64,000 bases of DNA from Streptomyces sp. PCS3-D2 (GTDB taxonomy: Bacteria > Actinomycetota > Actinomycetes > Streptomycetales > Streptomycetaceae). Position 1 is the stretch's first letter. Every line of letters begins with the position of its first letter. Below are positions 7,657 through 16,529 of the stretch, in pieces. The DNA lies in assembly GCF_000612545.2 (NCBI RefSeq), contig NZ_CP097800.1, positions 1,488,001-1,552,000 on the forward strand, written 5' to 3'. The translations under genes were made by a program, and so were the position numbers. Under the pieces are notes generated by a model. The model made no database searches and was not told the origin of the DNA. It saw only the letters and a list, made by a program, of their open reading frames with translations.

Positions 7657-8440
7657 CCCACGCGGTGTAGAAGCTGCCGGGGTTGACCAGGTAGCGGACG
7701 GTGGGGCGGGGCAGGTGGCGCACCTCGTGGCGGCGGGCGTAGCGGCGGATGAGCTCCCAGTCCTCGCGGGGCAGCACCTCGGGGGTGCGGCGCAGCCGGC
7801 TGAAGTGCAGCGCCCGGCTGCGCCGGGCCACGAAGGCGTTGGTGTCCAGGAAGGCCTCGCGAGCGGCGCGCCGGCGGTCGAAGGGCACCGACAGGACGTC
7901 GCGCTCGGTGCCGTCGGGCAGCACCCTGCGCAGTGCGGTGTAGACGGCGTCCGGCCCGCCGGGGGCGTCCAGTGCTGCCAGGGCCTGCTCCAGGTGGTCG
8001 GGCTCCCACAGGTTGTCGTCGTCGAGGAAGGCCACGTACCGGGAGCGGGTGAGCCGGATGCCGACGTTGCGCACGACTCCGGCGGTCGCCGTGTTCCGGG
8101 CCAGGGAGACCGCGAACAGGCGTGGGTCCACCGGCAGTTCGGGAAGCCCCGCTCCGTCGTCGACGACGATGACCACCTGGTCGGTGACGGTCTGCGCGAG
8201 GGCCGAGCGGACCGCCGCGCGCAGTGCGTCGGGGCGGCGGTGGGTGGCGATCACGGTGGCGACCCGGGCGGCCGGGGGCCGTCCCAGAAGGGCGGCGAGG
8301 CGGGTGGTCTCGGCGTCCTCGAAGCGGCGCAGCCGTGCGGCGGAGGGCAGCAGCAGGACCTTGTTGCGGGCCTCGAAGAGCACCAGCCAGCCGAAGGCCC
8401 GCTTGAGCAGTTCCCAGGGGGCCCGGGCGATACGGCGCAT
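7643..8440 (-). CDS. GT2-family glycosyltransferase
   Basis: 265 residues. A GT-A fold glycosyltransferase that would transfer a nucleotide-activated sugar to the growing polysaccharide at the cytoplasmic side. Visible motifs: VATVIATHRRPDALR at about 60-75, VIVVDDGAG at about 95, the metal-binding FLDDDNLWEPDHL, and the late acidic PREDWELIRRYA that would hold the catalytic base. The start is ATG 8440 behind GGAGAG. It is the last gene of the leftward polysaccharide operon, 32 bp after the beta-helix gene; the transposase debris begins at its 3' end. The sugar donor cannot be told. Confidence 0.85.
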   Translation of the reverse strand: MRRIARAPWELLKRAFGWLVLFEARNKVLLLPSAARLRRFEDAETTRLAALLGRPPAARVATVIATHRRPDALRAAVRSALAQTVTDQVVIVVDDGAGLPELPVDPRLFAVSLARNTATAGVVRNVGIRLTRSRYVAFLDDDNLWEPDHLEQALAALDAPGGPDAVYTALRRVLPDGTERDVLSVPFDRRRAAREAFLDTNAFVARRSRALHFSRLRRTPEVLPREDWELIRRYARRHEVRHLPRPTVRYLVNPGSFYTAWDGCS

Positions 8441-8472
8441 GTCGCACTCTCCGTCGTGACGTGGTGTGGGGG

Positions 8473-9549
8473 TCAGGAGGCGGGTTCCACCGGGCGGCCG
8501 TCGGACATGCGGTTGTCCTTCCACACGTTCCCGGCGCCGCCGGCGTTCCAGGCGGTGACCGGGCCGTAGGCGCCACTGGCCGGGTGGTACTGGGTGGAGA
8601 AGACGTTGCCGGTGACCCGGATGCCGGTGGCGCCCGGGCCGCCGCCGTAGAGCGCGTACGCGCCGCCGGCCAGCCAGTTGTCCTCGACGACGACGGAGGA
8701 AACGGTCCCGGTGTCGGCGAAGAGGCCGATGGCGGCGGTGGCGCCCTTGTCCACGGGGGTGGAGTTGAGCAGGGTGTTGTGGCGGACGGTCAGCCGGCCC
8801 TTGTTGCCGCCGCCACTGATGACGGCGTCGATGTGCTGCCATTCACCGCCCTGGTTGCGGAAGGCGACGAGGTCGTGCACGTAGTTGTCGTGCAGGTTGC
8901 CCTGGCCCATGGACAGGGCGTTGCCGAAGACCGAGATGTCGCACCAGCCGACCTCGACGGAGCTGCCACCCATGTTGGAGACGGCGTAGTTGACCCCTCC
9001 GTTGTCGGGGCCCTTGCCCGGTACGGCGGTGATGGTGGTGTGCAGGACCTTCAGGCCGCTGTAGCCGGGACGGAGGTTGACCCCCCACCAGTTCGTAGAG
9101 GTGATCTTGCTGTCGATGATCGTGACGTCGTTGGCGTAGATGTCGAGGGAGCCGCGGATGTCCCAGCCCTTGATGACCGTGCCGTCCTTCTTGACCGACA
9201 TGTTGCCGGTGTCGTGCCGCTCCAGTGCGATGCGCGGGCCGGTGCTGTCCGCGTCGGGGTATCCGCAGGCCCCGGGTGAGGTGCAGGCGGAGGCGGAGGG
9301 CGACGGTTCGCCGGTGCCCGGCGGGGCCGACGGGGAGGGCGTGGCCGAGGTTCCGGGTGTGGCCGACGGGCCGGGTGTGGCGGTGGGTGCGGGCGCCGCC
9401 GTCCCGGGGAGGGTCGCCGACGGCGTCGCGGAGGGCCCGGCCTTCGGATCGCTCACCCCGGTGCGGTCGGCGTCGTAGAGGGTGAGGGCGACGGCCAGCA
9501 CCACACCGGCGAGCAGCCACGCCGCCAGGCGCCTTCGGTTCCGTGACAT
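8473..9549 (-). CDS. Secreted or anchored right-handed beta-helix protein
   Basis: 358 residues. An N-terminal hydrophobic segment at about 9-24 (AWLLAGVVLAVALTLY) is a signal peptide or anchor. About 60 residues of Pro/Ser/Thr/Ala repeats (PSATPGTSATPSPS) follow. From about 110 the chain has the regular short beta rungs of pectate-lyase-like proteins (SLDIYANDVTIIDSKI, VTGNVF). Family members bind or cleave polysaccharides, so it may process or anchor the polymer made by this operon, but no catalytic residues can be assigned. ATG 9549 is preferred; the GTG just before it (9552) is also possible. The gene starts 10 bp after the flippase stop. Confidence 0.75.
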   Translation of the reverse strand: MSRNRRRLAAWLLAGVVLAVALTLYDADRTGVSDPKAGPSATPSATLPGTAAPAPTATPGPSATPGTSATPSPSAPPGTGEPSPSASACTSPGACGYPDADSTGPRIALERHDTGNMSVKKDGTVIKGWDIRGSLDIYANDVTIIDSKITSTNWWGVNLRPGYSGLKVLHTTITAVPGKGPDNGGVNYAVSNMGGSSVEVGWCDISVFGNALSMGQGNLHDNYVHDLVAFRNQGGEWQHIDAVISGGGNKGRLTVRHNTLLNSTPVDKGATAAIGLFADTGTVSSVVVEDNWLAGGAYALYGGGPGATGIRVTGNVFSTQYHPASGAYGPVTAWNAGGAGNVWKDNRMSDGRPVEPAS

Positions 9550-9559
9550 CACCGGCAGC

Positions 9560-11008
9560 CTATCCTCGGAGCGTCGTGCGGGCGGGTAGGAGGCACAGGG
9601 CGTACGCCAGGGTGCCGGCGGCCGCGGTTGCCAGGAGCGCGGGCACGGAGTCGCCGAGGTACCGCTCCAGCACGAGGAGTGCCGCGGCCATCACGACGGC
9701 GCCGAGCAGCGGCCAGGCACAGGCCCGGGCGACCGCGCCCAGGCGGATGCCGCCGCGGTGCAGGGCGAGGAGGAAGACCGGGACCACGACGGCGCCCGCG
9801 ACCACGACGTGGGCCTGGGACACTCCGACGATGCCGCCGCCGCGGGCGCCGATCACGAGCGCCGGGAGGAGGAGGACGAGCCACAGGCCCTGCACCCCGA
9901 TGAGGGAGCGGCGCCGGCCGATGGCCACCAGGCAGTCGTAGGCCAGTTCGCAGCCGATGCGGACCAGGCCGAGGGCCATCAGCCAGGGCAGGGCGCCGGC
10001 CGCGGGCAGCCAGCGTTCGCCGTAGACGAGTTCGATGACAGGGGCGGCGAGGGCGGCCAGCAGGACGCAGAGCGGGACGGTGGCCGCCGTCACCACGCCG
10101 AGGGCGCGGGCGAATCCGGACGCCAGGGCCTGCGGTGAGTCGGCCAGCCGGGAGAAGCCCGCGAAGGAGACCCGGCGGGCGGCCTCGGAGATGATGCGCA
10201 CGGGCCAGCCGGAGATGTTGAAGGCCAGCACGTAGAAACCGAGGGCGAGGGGGTCCAGGGTGGAGCCCACGACCATGGTGTCCACGTTGACCACGCCGAG
10301 GGCGAGCATGCTGGCCCCGGCGAGAGGGAGGCCGAACCTCAGCAGGGCGCGGGCCTGTTCACGGTCCCAGCCGAACCTCAGGGTGCCGGGCGCGGCGAGG
10401 CAGCAGCCGATCAGGGCGGCCACGTTGCCGACGACCGATCCCCAGGCGAAGCTCATCGCGCCCCAGCCCTGGACGGCCAGGAGCAGGGTCACCGCGGTGC
10501 TCAGGACGAAGTTGAGCGCGTCGACGGCCATCCGCCGGCCCTGGGCGAACTCCCGGGTGAGGAAGCCGGCCGGCACCTGGGCGAGTCCGTCGAGGACCAC
10601 GCACAGACACATGACCCGCAGGACGCCGCTGGCCTCGGGCGAGCCGAGGACGTCGGCGACGGCCGGGGCGGTCGCGAAGAGCACGGCGTACAGCAGGCAG
10701 CTGGAGGCCGCGCTCAGGGTGACGACGGTGGGGGCGAAGCGCCGCGGATCGCCTTCCCAGCGGATGACGGCGAGGGAGACACCGAGCTCGTTCGCGGAGA
10801 GCAGGACGAGCAGGACCGTCTGGGCGATGCCGTAGACGCCCCAGGCCTCGGGCCCGAGGAAGTAGCGGGCGAGGATGATGCCGGTCGCGAAGTTGCCGAG
10901 GCGCATCACGACCGTGTTGATCAGGCTCCACTTGGCCGCGGAGCCGACCTTGCGCCCCAGGGAGGGCGCCTCGGGGGTGTTCTGCGTGCTCGCTGCGGTG
11001 TCGGTCAC
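9560..11008 (-). CDS. Polysaccharide flippase (Wzx/MOP superfamily)
   Basis: 482 residues with 12 to 14 hydrophobic helices, e.g. WSLINTVVMRLGNFATGIIL near the N terminus and GVVNVDTMVVGSTLDPLALG in the middle, the pattern of polysaccharide_synt exporters. It would flip lipid-linked repeat units across the membrane. The start is GTG 11008, which overlaps the stop of the chain-length gene (GTGA, 11008-11005), so the two are translationally coupled. The next gene follows after 10 bp. No Wzy-like polymerase is evident in the operon. Confidence 0.85.
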   Translation of the reverse strand: MTDTAASTQNTPEAPSLGRKVGSAAKWSLINTVVMRLGNFATGIILARYFLGPEAWGVYGIAQTVLLVLLSANELGVSLAVIRWEGDPRRFAPTVVTLSAASSCLLYAVLFATAPAVADVLGSPEASGVLRVMCLCVVLDGLAQVPAGFLTREFAQGRRMAVDALNFVLSTAVTLLLAVQGWGAMSFAWGSVVGNVAALIGCCLAAPGTLRFGWDREQARALLRFGLPLAGASMLALGVVNVDTMVVGSTLDPLALGFYVLAFNISGWPVRIISEAARRVSFAGFSRLADSPQALASGFARALGVVTAATVPLCVLLAALAAPVIELVYGERWLPAAGALPWLMALGLVRIGCELAYDCLVAIGRRRSLIGVQGLWLVLLLPALVIGARGGGIVGVSQAHVVVAGAVVVPVFLLALHRGGIRLGAVARACAWPLLGAVVMAAALLVLERYLGDSVPALLATAAAGTLAYALCLLPARTTLRG

Positions 11009-11739
11009 GCCGGTCCCGCCCCGCCCGGACCGACCGTGCGCAGGGCCATCGTCTCGTCGGTCGCGGCGGGCGCCGCACCGACGGGTACGGGTGCCGCCGC
11101 GTCGGGAGTCCCGGTGGCCGCCGAACGGTTCTTCCCGTGCGGAGTACGCCTGCGGGCCTCCACGAAGAAGACGGCCACCAGGCTCAGGACGAAGCCCAGC
11201 GCGGCCACCATCACGATGTACTGGAGACGGGTCTTGGTCTGTGCCTCGGGCTTCTGCGGGGGCACGATCGTCGCCATCCGGATCATGGCCTCGGGGGCCA
11301 CGGACTGCTGGGTCTGGAACTCCTTGAGCCGCTTGTCGGCGTAGCCGGCGAGGAGCTCGTCGGACGTGCGGACGGCCGCCGGGTCGGTACCGGTGACGGT
11401 CAGCCACATGAAGGGGCCCTGGGCGTTGTCGGCGATCTTCACCTCGTGCTTGCCGGTGACGCCGAGGGCCTTGAGGTCGGCCTTGGCCCCGTCCGAGTTG
11501 AGGTTGCGGGCGAGGCCGTCGGCCATGCCGGTCAGGGAGGCCTGCGTGCTGAGGAAGGGGTTTCCGTCGAAGGCCTCGGTGGCCTTCGACGAGTTGAGCA
11601 GTGTGACGGTGCTCTGCGACTGGTACTCCACCGGGATCAGCAGGTGCACGGCGGTGGTGAGTGCAGCCGTCAGCAGCAGTCCGGGCAGCAGCACGTACCA
11701 GCGCCTGCGCATGACCCGCCCTATCTCGGCGAGATCCAT
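11005..11739 (-). CDS. Chain-length determinant (Wzz-type) membrane protein
   Basis: 244 residues. Two transmembrane helices flank an extracytoplasmic domain: TM1 at about 14-34 (RWYVLLPGLLLTAALTTAVH) and TM2 at about 180-200 (YIVMVAALGFVLSLVAVFFV), preceded by the Pro-rich IVPPQKPEAQTK typical of this family. It is expected to set polymer length together with the flippase. There is no fused tyrosine kinase domain, unlike many Gram-positive homologues; the C-terminal tail is Ala/Pro rich. The start is ATG 11739, 20 bp after the epimerase stop. Confidence 0.85.
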   Translation of the reverse strand: MDLAEIGRVMRRRWYVLLPGLLLTAALTTAVHLLIPVEYQSQSTVTLLNSSKATEAFDGNPFLSTQASLTGMADGLARNLNSDGAKADLKALGVTGKHEVKIADNAQGPFMWLTVTGTDPAAVRTSDELLAGYADKRLKEFQTQQSVAPEAMIRMATIVPPQKPEAQTKTRLQYIVMVAALGFVLSLVAVFFVEARRRTPHGKNRSAATGTPDAAAPVPVGAAPAATDETMALRTVGPGGAGPA

Positions 11740-11759
11740 GGTCTTCCCCCTTGTTGCGG

Positions 11760-12899
11760 TTACTTCGGTTGCTGCGGTCCGTGCCCGCCGGGAGGCACGA
11801 GGTCGGTGGGTCTGGGCCGGGTGCGGGCGGTTCCGCCGTCGAGGAGGACGGCGGCGATGCGCTCGCTGGCGCGGCCGTCCCACAGGTCGGGGCAGCGCGG
11901 CGCGGGCGGCTCGTCGAGCACCTTGTCGACGGTGGCGACGATCCGGTCCGGATCCGTGCCGGCGAGGACGTTGGTGCCCTCTTCCACGGTGATGGGGCGC
12001 TCGGTGTTCTCCCGCAGGGTCACACAGGGCACGCCCAGCGCGGTGGTCTCCTCCTGGACGCCGCCGGAGTCGGTCAGGACCAGGCGGGCGGAGTCCTGCA
12101 GGGCGATGAAGTCGAGGTACCCGGCGGCCGGGACGGTCCGGATGCCGTCGGGGACGCCCACGTCGGCCAGCCGCTGCGCGGCCCGCGGGTGCACGGGCAG
12201 CAGCAGCGGGCAGCGGCCGGCGATCTCGCCGAGCGCCTTGAGCAGGCCGCGCAGCGCGCCGGGGTCGTCCACGTTGGCGGGCCGGTGCAGGGTGACCAGG
12301 CCGTAGCCGCCGCGGGTGAGCCCGTAGCGGTCGAGCACATCGGACCGCCTGGCCCGCTCCAGGTTGGCGAGGAGGGTGTCGATCATGACATTGCCGACGA
12401 CGTGGATCTGGTCCTCGCGGTAGCCCTCCGCGCGCAGGTTCGCGGCGGCGTCGGGCGAGGGCGCCAGCAGGTGGTCGCTGACCCGGTCGGTGGCGACCCG
12501 GTTGATCTCCTCGGGCATGCTCCAGTCGCGGCTGCGCAGGCCGGCTTCCACGTGGGCCAGCAGGGGGCCGGCCTTCGCGGTCACCAGGGCGCAGGCGAGT
12601 GTGGAGTTGATGTCCCCGACGACCACCACCGCGTCCGGGGCCAGCTCGTCGAGCAGTGGTTCGAAGGCGGCCATCACCCGCCCGGTCTGCTGGGCGTGGG
12701 TGCCCGATCCCGTGCCCAGGTACCGGTCGGGCGCCCGGATGCCGAGGTCGCGGAAGAACACGTCGTTCATGGACTCGTCGTAGTGCTGTCCGGTGTGGAC
12801 GAGGACCACCTCGGCGCCGCGGCGCTCCAGTGCGTCCATCACCGGTTTGATCTTCATGTAGTTGGGGCGCGCCCCGGCGACGCAGACGATCCTGGTCAT
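11760..12899 (-). CDS. wecB: UDP-N-acetylglucosamine 2-epimerase (non-hydrolysing)
   Basis: 379 residues. Interconverts UDP-GlcNAc and UDP-ManNAc in the cytoplasm. Family motifs are intact and in order: GARPNYMKIKP, HTGQHYD, VVVGDINST, HVEAGLRS, MPEEINR, TLHRPANVD, LTDSGGVQEET and LRENTERPIT. Starts at ATG 12899, 4 bp after the dehydrogenase stop. Together with the next enzyme it makes UDP-ManNAcA, the usual precursor of enterobacterial-common-antigen-like or teichuronic-type polymers. The last 25 residues are a Pro/Gly tail outside the conserved fold. Confidence 0.93.
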   Translation of the reverse strand: MTRIVCVAGARPNYMKIKPVMDALERRGAEVVLVHTGQHYDESMNDVFFRDLGIRAPDRYLGTGSGTHAQQTGRVMAAFEPLLDELAPDAVVVVGDINSTLACALVTAKAGPLLAHVEAGLRSRDWSMPEEINRVATDRVSDHLLAPSPDAAANLRAEGYREDQIHVVGNVMIDTLLANLERARRSDVLDRYGLTRGGYGLVTLHRPANVDDPGALRGLLKALGEIAGRCPLLLPVHPRAAQRLADVGVPDGIRTVPAAGYLDFIALQDSARLVLTDSGGVQEETTALGVPCVTLRENTERPITVEEGTNVLAGTDPDRIVATVDKVLDEPPAPRCPDLWDGRASERIAAVLLDGGTARTRPRPTDLVPPGGHGPQQPK

Positions 12900-12903
12900 G
12901 GGT

Positions 12904-14160
12904 TCAGAGCACCTCCACCTTCGGGCCGGTCATGCGGTTGCGGGTGTCGAGCACGAAGGAGGCGTGCTCGGCGATCATCTGGTAGTCGAAGGAGTCGTGG
13001 TCGGTGAGCAGGACGACGACGTCGGCGGCGGCCAGCTCCTTGCGGGTCGCCTCGACCCGGGCGAGGCGGGCGTCGACCTTCACGCCCTCCACCACGTGCG
13101 GGTCGACCGCGCGGACCTTGGCCCCCATGTCGAGGAGCAGCTGGGCGATGCGTACGGCGGGCGACTCGCGCGCGTCACCGGTGTTCTTCTTGTACGCGAG
13201 CCCGAGCAGCAGGATCCGGGAGCCGTTGACGGAGCGGCGTTTGGCGTTGAGGGCGTCCATGACGCGACGCGTGACGTATTCGGGCATGTGGTTGTTGATG
13301 TCGTTGGCGAGTTCGACGAAGCGGAAGTTCTGGCCGAGCTCCCGCTGGACGCGCCAGTTCAGGTACGAGGGGTCGATGGGCAGGCAGTGCCCGCCGACGC
13401 CCGGGCCCGGGGTGAACTTCATGAAGCCGAAGGGCTTGCTGGAGGCGGCCTCGATGGACTGCCAGACGTCGATGTCGAGGTGGCGGGCGAACATGGCGAT
13501 CTCGTTGACGAGGGCGATGTTCACGTGCCGGAAGGTGTTCTCCAGCAGTTTGGCCAGCTCGGCCTCCTTGGGGGAGCGCACGGGGACGGTGGTGTCGACG
13601 AGCTGCCCGTAGAAGGCCTCGACGGCCTTCAGGGAGGCGGCGTCGACACCGGAGACGACCTTGGGCGTCTGCTGGAAGCCCCAGACGGTGTTGCCCGGGT
13701 CGATGCGCTCGGGGCTGTATCCCAGATGGAAGTCGGCGCCGGCGGTGAGCCCGGATCCGTCCTCCAGGATCGGGGCGAACAGTTCCTCGGTGGTGCCCGG
13801 GTAGGTGGTGGACTCCAGGATCACCGTCGCTCCCGGGCGCAGGAACCGGGCCAGGGTGTGGGCCGACTCCTCGATGTAGCGCAGGTCGGGCGCCCCGTCC
13901 TGTAAGGGGGTGGGGACGGTGACGACGGCGACGTCGAAACCGCCGCAGTCCCGGGCGAGTTCGCTCGGACGGTAGGTGCCGCGCTCCAGGGCGCGGGCGA
14001 GGCGTTCGCTGGAGACGTCCTCCACGTACGACTCTCCGGTGGCGAGGCTCTTGACCCGCCGTTCGTCCACGTCGTACCCGACCACCTGGTGGCCGACCTC
14101 GGCGGCCCGGATGGCCAGCGGGAGGCCGACGTATCCCTGTCCCACGACGACGACGCGCAT
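12904..14160 (-). CDS. wecC: UDP-N-acetyl-D-mannosamine dehydrogenase
   Basis: 418 residues. An NAD-dependent four-electron oxidation, UDP-ManNAc to UDP-ManNAcA. Rossmann motif VVGQGYVGLPLA at 5-16; VILESTTYPGTTE in the centre; Lys204 in EAELAKLLENTFR; catalytic Cys259 in PGVGGHCLPIDP; second Rossmann-like domain from about 315 (ILLLGLAYKKNTGDARESPA). ATG 14160 shares one base with the stop of the preceding glycosyltransferase. Other UDP-sugar 6-dehydrogenases (glucose, GlcNAc) look similar; pairing with WecB makes ManNAc the likely substrate. Confidence 0.9.
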   Translation of the reverse strand: MRVVVVGQGYVGLPLAIRAAEVGHQVVGYDVDERRVKSLATGESYVEDVSSERLARALERGTYRPSELARDCGGFDVAVVTVPTPLQDGAPDLRYIEESAHTLARFLRPGATVILESTTYPGTTEELFAPILEDGSGLTAGADFHLGYSPERIDPGNTVWGFQQTPKVVSGVDAASLKAVEAFYGQLVDTTVPVRSPKEAELAKLLENTFRHVNIALVNEIAMFARHLDIDVWQSIEAASSKPFGFMKFTPGPGVGGHCLPIDPSYLNWRVQRELGQNFRFVELANDINNHMPEYVTRRVMDALNAKRRSVNGSRILLLGLAYKKNTGDARESPAVRIAQLLLDMGAKVRAVDPHVVEGVKVDARLARVEATRKELAAADVVVLLTDHDSFDYQMIAEHASFVLDTRNRMTGPKVEVL

Positions 14161-14930
14161 CAGCAGTGACTCCTGTTCGCGGAACCGGCAGACGGAGTGC
14201 GGCTGATGAGCTCGCGGACCGTCATGGCGAGGAAGGCGGCATTGGTGGTGAGGTAGCGCTTGCCGAGGCGGCGCGGTTCCTGGAGGGTCCGGTAGAACCA
14301 TTCGAGGCCCATTCGCTGCCAGACGAGGGGGGCCCGCTTGGTGATGCCGGCGAGGATGTCGAAGGACCCCCCGACACCGTGTACGACGTGAGCGCCGGTG
14401 CGCTTGCCGTAGCCGGCGGTGAAGATCTCCTTCTTGGGCGAGGTCATGCCGAGGAACAGCAGGCGCGCGCCGCTGTCGCAGACGGCGTCGGCGATCCCCT
14501 CCTGCTCCGAGTCGCCGAAGTAGCCGTTGCGGCTGCCCGCCACCCGCAGCCGCGGGAAGCGTTCGGAGATCTGCCCGAGCATCATCTCCAGCACCTCCTG
14601 CTGGGCACCGAGCAGGTAGACGGGGATGTCCGCCACCTCAGCCGCGGCGAGCAGGCGCATGAACAGGTCGATTCCGGCGACCCGTTCGGGCAGGCGGACG
14701 CCCAGGACGCGGCCGGCCCAGACCACGGCCTGGCCGTCGGCGAGGACGAGGTCGCAGCCGGCGACGGCCTCGGCGAGGGCCGGGTCGCGCCGCATGTTGA
14801 CGAGCTTGGCGGCGTTGACCATGCCGATCTCGATCTGCTCGCCGCGCCGTACGGCGTCGAGGCAGCGCTGGACCGTCTCGTCCATGGTCAGGGGGTCGAG
14901 TGCGACCCCGAAGAGGGTGTGACGGCTCAT
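14160..14930 (-). CDS. WecG/TagA/CpsF-family glycosyltransferase
   Basis: 256 residues, usual for GT26. Members transfer ManNAc or ManNAcA from UDP to a lipid-linked GlcNAc, the second sugar of the unit. Motifs: MVNAAKLVNMRRDPAL at about 38-53, LVLADGQAVVWA at about 62-73, VYLLGAQQEV, GYFGDSEQEG, LFLGMTSPKKEIF and GVGGSFDILAG. The start ATG 14930 overlaps the upstream gene's stop (ATGA). The match between this enzyme and the UDP-ManNAcA genes beside it makes the polymer chemistry fairly clear. Confidence 0.9.
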   Translation of the reverse strand: MSRHTLFGVALDPLTMDETVQRCLDAVRRGEQIEIGMVNAAKLVNMRRDPALAEAVAGCDLVLADGQAVVWAGRVLGVRLPERVAGIDLFMRLLAAAEVADIPVYLLGAQQEVLEMMLGQISERFPRLRVAGSRNGYFGDSEQEGIADAVCDSGARLLFLGMTSPKKEIFTAGYGKRTGAHVVHGVGGSFDILAGITKRAPLVWQRMGLEWFYRTLQEPRRLGKRYLTTNAAFLAMTVRELISRTPSAGSANRSHC

Positions 14931-16096
14931 CTCTGCTGCCCCCCGAGCCACGCGAACAGGAGCCAGCCGAACTCGTACGGGCGACACTCCCGGTCCACCG
15001 CACGGGGGCGGAAGAGCACGTCCAGGGGCGCGAGCCGGGCGTGCGGGACGACCCGGGTGGTGAGTCCGCGAGCGGCCCGGACGGCCTTCTTCGGGTCGCC
15101 GCGGTAGACCTTGCGCCAGGTGACGCCGAGGTCCTCGCGGATCATCGGCTCGCGTGGGGTGCCGGTGCGCCCGGCGAGTTCGGGCACCTCCGTCATCCAG
15201 CGCAGTCCGCGGCGGATCGCCGCGCCGAAGTCGGTGCCGCCGGCCTCCGCGAGGTCGAACAGCGCGGTCGGGGCCATCGCGTGCTGGTGCACGCTGTAGA
15301 CGGGGTAGCCCTCGATCACTCCGCCTTCGCGGGCGTCGTAGTGCCACCACCACTGTCCGCCGTCGCCCTGCAGGGCCACGATGCGGGCGGCGCAGGCGTC
15401 GGCGGCCGCGAGGGCTTCCGGGTCGTCGCCGCTCGCGTGCAGCCGGGCCAGCGCCTGCAGCGGATAGGTCTGGTCGGCGAAACAGGCCACGTGCGAGCGG
15501 TAGCCGGGCACCAGGCCCGGGCCGGTCGCGTGCGGGAACAGCGGGCCGCCCCCGATCCTGGCGGCCAGCAGGCGGTCACGGGCGGCCGCGAGGTGGTCTT
15601 CCACGTCCACCGCGGCGCGCGCGGCCGCGAGGGCCGAGAGCACCCAGGCCGCCTCTACCGTGTACTGCGCCCGCCCGGGCGGGTCCAGGGCGGCGACGCG
15701 GTCGAGTGCGTCGGAGAGTTTCGGATGTCCGGTCTCGGCGGCGGCCCAGGCGATGAGCGCCGCGTCCCCGAGGTTGACCACCCCGGGCAGCCGTTCCACG
15801 AGCAGTGCCGTGAACTCCTCGGCGGAGCGTCCGCCGAACAGCGCGCGCTGGCGGTCCTCGGGCAGGAACCGCGCGCCCAGCGCGGTGATGGCCGCGTAGC
15901 GGGTGCTGGTCCCCCGCAGTTCCAGCCGGCGGGTGCCCTCGGGGGAGACCGCTCCGGCCCTGGTGAAGACGAAGGTCTCGGCCTCCGGCAGGTACATGGC
16001 GGGCAGGCCTGCCTCGGCCAGCCCCAGCAGCCGCTGCGCCAGCCCGTGCAGCTGCGGGTCCGCCGCCTCCAGTGCTCCTAATCGTGTGACGGTCAT
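14927..16096 (-). CDS. Predicted alpha/alpha-barrel protein of the polysaccharide operon
   Basis: 389 residues, first gene of the leftward operon. The sequence is a series of amphipathic helix pairs (PQLHGLAQRLLGLAEAG; ALARLHASGDDPEALAAADA) with aromatic, glycine-rich turns (GDGGQWWWHYDAREGGVIEGYP). That pattern resembles six-hairpin glycosidase or terpenoid-cyclase-like toroids. There is no signal peptide, so it should be cytoplasmic. Its role in the pathway is unknown. ATG 16096 is the first start in the conserved-looking frame, and the ribosome-binding site is weak. Its stop overlaps the next gene by four bases. Confidence 0.7.
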   Translation of the reverse strand: MTVTRLGALEAADPQLHGLAQRLLGLAEAGLPAMYLPEAETFVFTRAGAVSPEGTRRLELRGTSTRYAAITALGARFLPEDRQRALFGGRSAEEFTALLVERLPGVVNLGDAALIAWAAAETGHPKLSDALDRVAALDPPGRAQYTVEAAWVLSALAAARAAVDVEDHLAAARDRLLAARIGGGPLFPHATGPGLVPGYRSHVACFADQTYPLQALARLHASGDDPEALAAADACAARIVALQGDGGQWWWHYDAREGGVIEGYPVYSVHQHAMAPTALFDLAEAGGTDFGAAIRRGLRWMTEVPELAGRTGTPREPMIREDLGVTWRKVYRGDPKKAVRAARGLTTRVVPHARLAPLDVLFRPRAVDRECRPYEFGWLLFAWLGGQQR

Positions 16097-16529
16097 CGGG
16101 TCCCCACCCCGACTCCCCGGGTGCCGCTCGCACCCCGCATGTCCGAGCTCTTCGGCTCCAACACTGCTACCCCCTCTGATCGCTCCTCGGACGGACCTGG
16201 CGGTCGTCCTTCCGCGGAGGGGGACTGCGCGTGACGGCACCCGTGCCCGTGGCGCCCGGCGCCCGGGGCACGAGCCGCTCCGGAGGCTGCCGTCTGGATC
16301 CCCCCAGCGATGCCCCGGACCCGGGCACGCGCGCACGGCAGTGTCGGCGGACGCGGTGGATCCGCGCTCCGCCGGGCCGCTGCCCGCGATGCCCTCGTCG
16401 TACACAACCCCCCACCGAGCAAGGCCTGTTGCCAGCCCGGATCCCGTGTGCAGGAACACGCTATGCCCACGGATGTTCATTGATTGTGGTTTTGAGGAAA
16501 TGCTTGTGGCCTAAATTGCCGACATTCCG
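16097..16529. other. Intergenic region upstream of the polysaccharide operon
   Basis: 433 bp without a supported gene, between the operon start and the stop of the acyltransferase gene. The part at about 16470-16535 is distinctly AT-richer than its surroundings (GATTGTGGTTTTGAGG, CCTAAATTG) and is the most likely place for the operon's promoter. I could not assign -35/-10 boxes. Confidence 0.4.

Noticed and set aside
14927-16480. A longer version of the first polysaccharide gene starting at ATG 16480
   Set aside because: The added N-terminal 128 residues are Arg/Ala/Pro-rich and low-complexity, and ATG 16096 begins the sequence with ordinary protein composition.
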